NCBI GenBank assembly: GCA_027017505.1
Contig: JALUQR010000217.1
Coordinates: 1 to 5,051 of the forward strand
Length of the DNA: 5,051 nucleotides
DNA from: a bacterium
GTDB taxonomy: Bacteria; Desulfobacterota; GWC2-55-46; DRQE01
Direction of reading: 5' to 3'
Shown: in pieces, positions 1 to 5,051 of the stretch
Numbering within the stretch: position 1 is the stretch's first letter
Layout: every line of letters starts with the position of its first letter
Notes under the pieces: model-generated
The model's input: only the letters and a program-made list of their open reading frames with translations
The model's database searches: none
Told to the model about the DNA's origin: nothing
Position numbers and translations under genes: made by a program

Positions 1-14
1 GTAACGCCCCTTTT

Positions 15-2753
15 TTATTGAAGTCTTACGGGGGTTTCCATGGTTCTGTTCATGTATTTTATTTTCAGTGTGCCGTCTTTTTCCACGCAAAGTGTTATGG
101 CAATCTGTTCTTTTTTTTCGTCCACGGGCAGTGTTATAACGCGGAAGCCCCGTAGCTCCATGTTTTCAGACTGCTTGAGGCTCTGCTTTATAAACTCCAT
201 ATCACCTTCTCTTACCCATCTTCTGGTTACAAGGTGGTCTGGCACCTCGAAGAGTTCAAGGAAGACCTCCTTTTGTATGCCCAGTGTTCTGGCAGGTCTT
301 ATGTAGAAGGTCTTTTCAAGTGGCAGGGGCTCTCCCTTCTCGAGCACTATCTCATAGGAGTGGGTCTTCTCCTCGCCACCCTTTATGGTGTACCTGAGTG
401 CATAGGCCATGGCAAGGTGTCTGTCTATTATGTGTCTTGAGCCGTACATGAGTGCACCCTGTGCAACCGCTGTAAGGGGGCTGTGGTCGTATATGGCGTT
501 ATTTTCCTGAAGGGAGGGGAAGAGATAGGCTATCTTTTCCTTGAAAGAGGGTATCTGCGAGGAGCCTCCTGTAAGTAGCACTGCCTCTATCATCGATGGT
601 GTTACCCCTATCTTTTTTGCCTTCTTGAGCACATAGGAGATGGCCCTGTCCACGGACTCATAGAAGCGGTGTTTTGCGAGCACCTTTTCGAACTCCTCGC
701 GGGTTATATGGCATATGGTTCTGCCCTCCCACACGAAGGGCACGCTTCTGTGGTCAGAGAGGGCAATCTTTATTGCCTCTGCTGTGTCCATGAGGGCTGA
801 TGGGTCTTTGCCCTTCATGTTGAGTTTTTCAAGAAGGTATTCCGCAAGCCAGCGGTCTATGTCTCTACCGCCAAGCAGTTTTGCCCTGTCAGGTTTTGCA
901 ACCACATGCACGCCATCTATGTTTATCCTAAGAACCATCACATCCAGGGTACAGCCACCGAAGTCCACAACCATCACCATCTTATCCCTCTTTTCTGCTA
1001 TCTGATAGCCGATGCTTGCAGCAAGGGGTTCTTCCACAAGTTCCACGGAAAAGCCCTTTGCGATTCTGTGGAGTATGGACCTCAGGGTCTGTCTGTAACC
1101 CTCAAAGCCCACGGGCACAGTTATGTACACCTTTGCGGGTCTTCTGAAAATGCTGAAAAGCCCTCCACCCGAAAGCTCGCCCTTTATGTGGCGAAGCAGT
1201 ATGGAGAGATACTTCTCCATAAGCTCTTTACCCTCGTTACTGCCCTGAAGCACGAGCTTTTTTATGTTCACCCCTCCTTCTTCTACTGCTGTGCCTATTG
1301 AAAGAGTCCTCGGGTCTATGAGGGTGGGCACTATGGGTATGTTACTGTAATCGCGGGATATACCCTCGAAACGGCTGAACTGGGCGGGCTCGTCATCCCT
1401 CTTTCTCATCACAACGGTGTTTGTTGCACCCAGGTCTATGGAGATTACCTCGCCCTCCTCTGCGGGACGGGCCTTTATGTGGCTCTCCTTTTCAAGCTCG
1501 GGATACTGCTCTTTAAGAAACACGGGCCGTTCGATTTCCCTGCCGTGGTAACGGCTCTTGAGTGTCTCGATGTGTTCTATAACCTTTCTTACCGTGTCCC
1601 TCAGCACAACAGGCCTTACCCACACATGGCTGTAGGGTTTCAGAAGCTCAAGTAGCCTTATATCGTTAAGCCCCTTGAGCCTTCTCTTAAGTTCTCCTGA
1701 AAACAGCTCTGCATAGCGCTCTCGGGTGTAACGCCGTTTTTTGGACTCCTTCATCCGCTTTTCCTCTGCAACTATTATGAAGTCCACCACATCCATAACC
1801 TCGATGTCCTCGATTCTGCCCTTGAGCGAGAACAGTGGCAGAAGGTTCTCCACCGTGCGCAGGAAGAGCTCTGAGAACTCCTCTGTCTGTGGCAGTTCTT
1901 TCAGAAGGTCAAGAAGGGCCCTGCCCCGTGCAAAGGTGTCCTTCATCTTAAGTGATGCGTTAAGTGCCTCCTCAAGACAGCGTTTGTAGAATGGCAGGAA
2001 CTCGTCTTCCTGGGGAAGCCTTTTTGCTATAAAAAGCAGGGCATATCTTACATAGTAGGGCTCATCTATGAGAAGGGATGCATCTATGGCAATGTTTATT
2101 GCCCTTTTGTAGAGCTCACCGAACCTGCCTGTAAGTGGTAGCTCAAGGGTTATACCAAGGAAGGTACGGTTGCGGTAGAATTCGTCGTCACATGTGGTGG
2201 GCAGTTCCCGTGCTATTTCTGTGAGCGAGTATTTTCTGTAGCCTGCACCCTCTGCAAGCCCGAGGGCAACCTTTATTGCATGCAGGGAGAGCTCCTGTAT
2301 GCCCCTTTCCTTAAGCCTTTTTGCTATCTCTGTAAGGGAGTATCTTCTTATAAATGTGTCCTCTATCTTGTCAGATGCGTCTATGGCCTGTCTCATAAGC
2401 CTTGTGTAAAGTGGCAGAAACAGCGGGTTCTGGGGAAGCCTGTCAGCAATGCGAAGAAGCGAGGACTTTCTGTGCACGGGCTCATCCACAAGGCTTATAT
2501 TCTTTATTGCCTCATCAAGGGTGTCCTCCCAGAGGGGCAGAAACTCCTCGTCAGAGGGAAGTGCCTCTGCGAATTCTGTAAGTACGGTTCTCTTTTCCAC
2601 AGGGTTGTCCATATCCTTTATGAACTCAAGGGCACGCCTGTATGCATCCACAGAGAGGTCTGCATCGGGGCTCGAAAGAAGCCTCAATATGGCCTTTCCC
2701 TTCTCCCGTGTGGAAAGCTCTGCTGTTGAAATTATATCCTCAAGGTGTTTCAT
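15..2753 (-). CDS. Hsp70-family chaperone with N-terminal 41-residue helical repeats
   Basis: This is a 912-residue, probably cytoplasmic protein. Residues 26-288 form a helical solenoid of 41-residue repeats ending in an IA-x-x-LP motif. Residues about 289-430 are charged and helical, then an Hsp70 nucleotide-binding domain starts. Its motifs are phosphate 1 (ISIDLGATNTVV, 437-448), YITVPVGF (543-550), connect 1 (VEEPLAASIGY, 573-583), phosphate 2 (VVDFGGCTLDV, 595-605), LLGGRDID (626-633) and the adenosine motif (VLLTGGSSQIPSFKEKI, 725-741). The tail (about 785-912) is beta-rich, with KGEPLPLEKTF resembling the start of a substrate-binding domain. It is shorter than in DnaK, and no clear helical lid or EEVD-like end is seen. 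The phosphate-2 loop reads GGCT where DnaK has GGGT. The ATG overlaps the radical SAM stop (ATGA), so it is probably translated by coupling, with only a weak, close purine run (AGAGGG). ATP-dependent client binding is inferred from the fold; the client is unknown. It is not DnaK itself. Confidence 0.92.
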   Translation of the reverse strand: MKHLEDIISTAELSTREKGKAILRLLSSPDADLSVDAYRRALEFIKDMDNPVEKRTVLTEFAEALPSDEEFLPLWEDTLDEAIKNISLVDEPVHRKSSLLRIADRLPQNPLFLPLYTRLMRQAIDASDKIEDTFIRRYSLTEIAKRLKERGIQELSLHAIKVALGLAEGAGYRKYSLTEIARELPTTCDDEFYRNRTFLGITLELPLTGRFGELYKRAINIAIDASLLIDEPYYVRYALLFIAKRLPQEDEFLPFYKRCLEEALNASLKMKDTFARGRALLDLLKELPQTEEFSELFLRTVENLLPLFSLKGRIEDIEVMDVVDFIIVAEEKRMKESKKRRYTRERYAELFSGELKRRLKGLNDIRLLELLKPYSHVWVRPVVLRDTVRKVIEHIETLKSRYHGREIERPVFLKEQYPELEKESHIKARPAEEGEVISIDLGATNTVVMRKRDDEPAQFSRFEGISRDYSNIPIVPTLIDPRTLSIGTAVEEGGVNIKKLVLQGSNEGKELMEKYLSILLRHIKGELSGGGLFSIFRRPAKVYITVPVGFEGYRQTLRSILHRIAKGFSVELVEEPLAASIGYQIAEKRDKMVMVVDFGGCTLDVMVLRINIDGVHVVAKPDRAKLLGGRDIDRWLAEYLLEKLNMKGKDPSALMDTAEAIKIALSDHRSVPFVWEGRTICHITREEFEKVLAKHRFYESVDRAISYVLKKAKKIGVTPSMIEAVLLTGGSSQIPSFKEKIAYLFPSLQENNAIYDHSPLTAVAQGALMYGSRHIIDRHLAMAYALRYTIKGGEEKTHSYEIVLEKGEPLPLEKTFYIRPARTLGIQKEVFLELFEVPDHLVTRRWVREGDMEFIKQSLKQSENMELRGFRVITLPVDEKKEQIAITLCVEKDGTLKIKYMNRTMETPVRLQ
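1890..2678 (-). repeat. protein-level tandem repeat: 41-residue helical units in the Hsp70-like protein
   Basis: The end of each unit (P, or K in one unit) falls at residues 66, 107, 148, 185, 206, 247 and 288. Four of the six intervals are exactly 41 residues; the third full unit is 37 and one is only 21. The unit pattern is F-L-P-L-Y, x-R, then A-I-x-A-S, I-x-D, a basic pair, and A/S-L-L-x-I-A-x-R-L-P, which predicts two amphipathic helices, as in HEAT/TPR-like solenoids. Traces remain at DNA level: the same 12-mer (ctggggaagcct on the plus strand) lies at 2010-2021 and 2430-2441, exactly 420 bases apart, in the equivalent RLPQ codons of two units. Such arrays usually bind proteins or peptides, so this is probably the recognition arm of the chaperone (inference). 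Confidence 0.75.
2750..2753 (-). other. ATGA stop/start overlap between radical SAM and Hsp70 genes
   Basis: On the minus strand the four bases read ATGA: ATG starts the Hsp70-like gene and TGA ends the radical SAM gene. The only purine-rich sequence before it (AGAGGG, 2755-2760) is one base from the ATG, too close to work well. Re-initiation by the terminating ribosome is therefore the likely route, tying production of the two proteins together. Confidence 0.85.
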
Positions 2754-3310
2754 ACCCTCTCTATTACATCAAACCCTGTGGTAACAACTGTGCCATCAGG
2801 CTCTATTATGAGCTCCACCCTGCCATCCATGTAGAAGTCCTCAAGGCGATAGCGGTCTGTGAAGAAGAAAAAGCGCTGGTTTGTGGAGCCCCTTGCAAGA
2901 AGGCTTTTTTCCTTCCTGTCCTCTATGAACTCACCGTCAACGAGCACATCGAGGTGTTCGAATATCTGTGGGGTCTCCTTGAACTGGCAAAGCTCTTCGT
3001 ATCTGTAGCCCGTGTACACAACCGTTGAAAGCCCGTGTTTTTTTGCCTCTCTGAGAAGAGAAAGAAGCCCCTCGGGCTGTAGAAATGGTTCCCCACCGCT
3101 TACGGTGATACCCTCTGTGTCCTCGAGCAGATATCTCTGGAATATCTCCTGCGGGGAGAGAAGCCTTGCGATTTTCAGCGGATGTGTCTGCGGGTTGAAG
3201 CAACCAGGACACCTTCTCCTGCATCCCTGGAAGAATACCACAAGCCTTCTGCCAGGCCCGTTAACCCTTGAGCAGGATATAACAGAGTGTATATTCAAAA
3301 CCCTGTTCAC
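2750..3310 (-). CDS. radical SAM protein, NrdG/PflA activase type (4Fe-4S single cluster)
   Basis: This is probably a radical SAM enzyme that reductively cleaves S-adenosylmethionine to make a 5'-deoxyadenosyl radical. From the GTG at 3310 it has 186 residues. The cluster motif CRRRCPGC (C30, C34, C37) has the CxxxCxxC spacing, preceded by SRVNGPGRRLVVFFQG. The SAM-binding GGEP is at 72-75. YTGYRYEEL (99-107), DVLVDGEF (121-128) and RGSTNQR (140-146) closely resemble the anaerobic ribonucleotide reductase activase NrdG. No NrdD or other glycyl-radical enzyme is in the window, so calling it nrdG would be unsafe. Start choice: an in-frame GTG at 3337 would add nine residues but has no ribosome-binding site, whereas the GTG at 3310 has AGGAAG five bases upstream and gives the expected start (NRVLNIHSVI, then SR-NGPG). 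The gene ends in an ATGA overlap with the Hsp70 gene. The family is secure; the target and the exact start are uncertain. Confidence 0.88.
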   Translation of the reverse strand: MNRVLNIHSVISCSRVNGPGRRLVVFFQGCRRRCPGCFNPQTHPLKIARLLSPQEIFQRYLLEDTEGITVSGGEPFLQPEGLLSLLREAKKHGLSTVVYTGYRYEELCQFKETPQIFEHLDVLVDGEFIEDRKEKSLLARGSTNQRFFFFTDRYRLEDFYMDGRVELIIEPDGTVVTTGFDVIERV

Positions 3311-3315
3311 CGCTT

Positions 3316-3321
3316 CTTCCT
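3316..3321 (-). promoter_or_regulatory. Shine-Dalgarno-like site supporting the GTG start at 3310
   Basis: The minus strand reads AGGAAG here, five bases before the in-frame GTG at 3310. The alternative GTG at 3337 is preceded by a C-rich stretch (CTCCACAGCCC) with no purine-rich site. This is the main sequence evidence for the shorter radical SAM protein. Confidence 0.55.
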
Positions 3322-3364
3322 GTTCCGCAGTCTGCACGGGCTGTGGAGTTCTGCAGGGTGGGGG

Positions 3365-3544
3365 TCACTTCTTTTCTATCTTTACCTTCTCCTCTTCCTC
3401 AAGCTCTTCCTTTACGGTGAAGACCTCCACCGTGCCTATAAGGCGCTGCAGGTGTTCTGCAATCTCTCTGCAGTCCTCAAACACACTGGCATCTATCTCC
3501 ACCTTTCCGTCAGGTCTTATGCGTATTTTGATTTCTCTGTCCAT
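3365..3544 (-). CDS. small DUF2997-like protein
   Basis: This is a 59-residue protein. It opens with alternating charged and hydrophobic residues (MDREIKIRIRPDGKVEIDAS), predicting a beta hairpin turned at PDGK. A helix follows with a single Cys (FEDCREIAEHLQRLIG, 22-37; C25), then a short strand (VEVFTV) and a strongly charged tail (EELEEEEKVKIEKK). The hairpin, then Cys in a helix ending in L-x-x-L/I-G, then a strand is the DUF2997 pattern as I know it. The aromatic C-terminal end I recall from that family (PEYY-like) is not present and the charged tail takes its place. The ATG start is well supported by AGGAGT six bases upstream, directly abutting the stop codon of the DUF1257 gene, so translation is probably coupled. 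Its function is unknown. Its place between DUF1257 and a radical SAM gene suggests a small accessory subunit of the same complex. Confidence 0.85.
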   Translation of the reverse strand: MDREIKIRIRPDGKVEIDASVFEDCREIAEHLQRLIGTVEVFTVKEELEEEEKVKIEKK

Positions 3545-3550
3545 ACCCGA

Positions 3551-3556
3551 ACTCCT
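3551..3556 (-). promoter_or_regulatory. Shine-Dalgarno site of the DUF2997-like gene
   Basis: Read on the minus strand this is AGGAGT, six bases before the ATG at 3544. It follows the TGA stop of the DUF1257 gene with no gap. A ribosome finishing DUF1257 would cover this site, which favours translational coupling and balanced amounts of the two small proteins. It also shows that the 59-residue frame is a real gene despite its size. Confidence 0.8.
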
Positions 3557-3895
3557 TCAGCCTTTAAGGAGGATTGATATTGAGCCCGCTCTTTCCTTCT
3601 CCTCTGCTATCTCGAAGTCAAGTGGCAGGTGTTCCTTTATGCCCACATAGGCGTATATCTGTTTGAGTCTTTTCGAAAACTGTGAGACCACCCTTGCATC
3701 GCCCTGTATCTGATAACAGCCCGTCTCATCGAGCACAAGGGTGAGTATGTCTCCATCGCGGTCAACCCGTATCTTGTCCTTCACGGGCAGAAGCTCGTAT
3801 TCTGTTATCTCCCCGCGGTTTTTAAGCTCCTCAAGGGCTTTTATAACGAGCTCCCTGTTTTTAAGCTCTGTCTTTACCACGGTGAAAAAGGACAT
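3557..3895 (-). CDS. DUF1257 / Ycf35-family protein
   Basis: This is a 112-residue soluble protein of the DUF1257 (Ycf35) family, whose biochemical role is not established. The N-terminus MSFFTVVKTELKNRE matches the family opening (MSHFT-like, then a T and an acidic/basic stretch), followed by a predicted helix with an AL-EL pattern (20-24). The middle is beta-rich and charged (KDKIRVDRDGDILTLVLDE, 39-57). The C-terminal half has the family's KQIYAY element (78-83) and a final GSISILL strand (104-110). Length is close to that usual for the family. The ATG start is supported by GGGGAG ten bases upstream, and alignment of the conserved MS-FT start leaves no room for another choice. It lies between the AAA+/M41 gene and the DUF2997-like gene, matching a recalled association of DUF1257 with Ycf46-type ATPases and DUF2997. 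It is probably a partner or adaptor of the ATPase (inference). Confidence 0.88.
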   Translation of the reverse strand: MSFFTVVKTELKNRELVIKALEELKNRGEITEYELLPVKDKIRVDRDGDILTLVLDETGCYQIQGDARVVSQFSKRLKQIYAYVGIKEHLPLDFEIAEEKERAGSISILLKG

Positions 3896-3913
3896 GGCAA
3901 CGATTCTCCCCTT

Positions 3914-5051
3914 TCAGTTTACAGGGTTTTCCCTGAAGAACTCAAGGAGTCTGTCGCTGTTAATCAGCACATTCTTTTCAAGCTCTGCTACCAGCTTTTC
4001 CAGCACCTCACGGTTTCTCGCTATGCAGTGTTCTGTCTCTTCCTGCACGGTGTTTATGATGCGCTGTATGTCGTCTATAACATCCTTGCCGGATGTGAAG
4101 GCGTAGTCCTGGAGTTCCACAAGGGAGGTGTTCTTCATTATCTCACCGAATCCGTATTCCACCACCATCTTCTTTGCCTTTGATGTTGCGGTCACAAGGT
4201 CCTGCGATGCACCCACCGTTTTTGACTCGTGTCCGTAGAGCTCATCCTCTGCAGCCATGCCACCCAGAATCACGCCTATCTCCTTTTCCAGGTCTCGCTT
4301 GGTGAAGGTGCTTATCATGGAGCTATCCACCGGTATGAAGGCGTTGTAGTCCCTGTGGTTGTCTATTGAGATGAACACCGGCACCTGCCTGAAGTGATAC
4401 CACATCATGAGTGTGTGTCCTGCCTCGTGCACCGCTATGAGGTGTCTTTCCTTTTCTGTAAGAGTTTCTGCCCTCTGGCGCAGTGGAGATAGAGATGCAG
4501 GCCTTGCCCTCTGAAGACTCCACTGGCGAAGCCTCTCGATCTCTTCCTTCTTAAGAACGGAAAGCGGGGTTATGTTTCTTATGCATTCAAGCAGGGTTGA
4601 CTGGCTTACCTCAAGTGAAGAGATGGTGTCTATTATGGCCTCTGCCTCCTTTGTCTCCTTACCGCGGTGCATGCGGTTGAATGTGGCAACCACAGCGTCC
4701 TTTACCGCCTGCTCTATCTCTGCACCTGTAAAGCCCTGGGTGTTGTCTGCAAGTTCCTTGAGGTCAAACCTTGAAGGGTCCTGCCCCCTTTTCTCAAGGT
4801 GTATGCGGAATATCTCCTCTCTTTCCTCCTCACTTGGAAGGTCAACAAAGAAGACCTCATCGTAACGCCCCTTTCGCCAGAGCTCAGGGGGAAGGTTTTC
4901 GGGCTCGTTTGCTGTTGCTATGACAAAAACTGGCTTTTCCTTTTCCTGAAGCCATGTTATGAATGTGCCGAAGACCCTCAGCTGGGTGCCTGAATCGCCC
5001 TGAAAGCCTGTAACACCGCCGAATGCCTTGTCAATCTCGTCAATCCACATG
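3914..5051 (-). CDS. Ycf46-like AAA+ ATPase fused to FtsH-type M41 zinc metallopeptidase (5' end missing)
   Basis: This is probably an ATP-driven unfoldase-protease acting in the cytoplasm. The visible 378 residues begin inside the Walker B motif (WIDEIDKAF), so the first Met is almost certainly internal and the Walker A half lies beyond the window. The AAA+ part shows sensor 1 (ATAN, residues 45-48), arginine-finger candidates in the PPELWRKGRYDE stretch (R59, R62) and a sensor-2-like GFTGAEIE (106-113). This wording matches Ycf46-type ATPases better than FtsH, which has a PGRFDR-type motif there. A linker with PLSVLKKEEIERLRQW (162-177) also looks Ycf46-like. Residues about 195-375 resemble peptidase M41: HEAGH zinc motif (208-212), GGMAAEDELYG (263-273), then GASQDL with D284 as the expected third zinc ligand, and an MVVEYG segment. 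No membrane helix is visible, unlike the N-terminus of true FtsH. The gene heads the visible operon and ends in TGA, 18 nt before the DUF1257 gene. The domain calls are firm; the substrate is unknown. Confidence 0.9.
   Translation of the reverse strand, partial: MWIDEIDKAFGGVTGFQGDSGTQLRVFGTFITWLQEKEKPVFVIATANEPENLPPELWRKGRYDEVFFVDLPSEEEREEIFRIHLEKRGQDPSRFDLKELADNTQGFTGAEIEQAVKDAVVATFNRMHRGKETKEAEAIIDTISSLEVSQSTLLECIRNITPLSVLKKEEIERLRQWSLQRARPASLSPLRQRAETLTEKERHLIAVHEAGHTLMMWYHFRQVPVFISIDNHRDYNAFIPVDSSMISTFTKRDLEKEIGVILGGMAAEDELYGHESKTVGASQDLVTATSKAKKMVVEYGFGEIMKNTSLVELQDYAFTSGKDVIDDIQRIINTVQEETEHCIARNREVLEKLVAELEKNVLINSDRLLEFFRENPVN

Noticed and set aside
1..14. Possible terminator after the Hsp70 stop codon
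   Set aside because: Only 14 bases are available. There is an A-rich run around the stop on the coding strand but no inverted repeat and no T-run after it.
2280..2729. Plus-strand open frame of 149 residues
   Set aside because: It lies fully opposite the repeat region of the Hsp70-like gene, is Cys-rich with no domain pattern, and is explained by codon bias of the real gene on the other strand.
2937..3224. Minus-strand open frame of 95 residues inside the radical SAM gene
   Set aside because: It is in a different frame from the radical SAM gene, whose motifs span this whole stretch, and shows no motifs of its own.
3337..3544. Possible internal promoter or attenuator in the gap before the radical SAM gene
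   Set aside because: The gap holds only a C-rich stretch and a CTGCAG palindrome, with no -10/-35 pair or hairpin followed by a T-run.
3012..3650. Plus-strand open frame of 212 residues
   Set aside because: It lies opposite the radical SAM, DUF2997-like and DUF1257 genes. Its Ser runs are simply the reverse reading of Glu-rich codons, it has no recognisable motif, and the minus-strand genes here match known families.
4862..4874. 13-base match (gtaacgccccttt) to the left end of the window at positions 1-13
   Set aside because: A repeat of this length between two places in a 5-kb window is not far from chance, and this copy lies in codons of the conserved KGRYDE motif. It is not evidence of an attachment site or insertion.
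3914..5050. Reading the Met at 5050 as the true start of the AAA+/M41 protein
   Set aside because: That Met sits within the Walker B strand, directly before WIDEID. An AAA+ domain needs its Walker A half upstream, so the gene is cut by the window edge.

Overview
All genes in this window lie on the minus strand, so the text below follows transcription from high to low coordinates. Five tightly packed genes occupy the window: (1) the C-terminal part of a protein joining a Ycf46-type AAA+ ATPase to an FtsH-like M41 zinc peptidase (3914..5051, cut by the window edge); (2) a 112-residue DUF1257/Ycf35-family protein (3557..3895); (3) a 59-residue DUF2997-like protein (3365..3544); (4) a NrdG/PflA-type radical SAM activase-like protein (2750..3310, possibly starting at 3337); (5) a 912-residue Hsp70-family protein with about 400 extra N-terminal residues that include a 41-residue helical repeat (15..2753).

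The gaps are 18, 12 and 54 nt (27 nt with the longer start of gene 4), followed by a 4-nt ATGA overlap. Shine-Dalgarno-like sequences precede most genes, and no internal promoter or terminator is visible. This is most simply one operon that continues beyond the right edge, where the Walker A half of the ATPase must lie. Only 14 bases follow the Hsp70 stop codon.

Working hypothesis (inference): the operon encodes one machine. The AAA+ motor unfolds a substrate and the M41 domain degrades it. The Hsp70, with its solenoid as a built-in recognition arm, holds or delivers clients. The radical SAM protein supplies a radical or redox step. DUF1257 and DUF2997 are small partners that, as I recall, accompany Ycf46-type ATPases in other bacteria. 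No J-domain, GrpE or glycyl-radical target is present here, so the substrate is unknown.

Organism: a bacterium. Frequent ATA (Ile) and AGG/AGA (Arg) codons, moderate base composition and a radical SAM activase would suit an anaerobic, perhaps thermophilic lineage such as Nitrospirota, Thermodesulfobacteriota or Aquificota, but this is a weak guess. No RNA genes, mobile elements or CRISPR arrays were seen, and no stretch over 100 bases lacks a gene.
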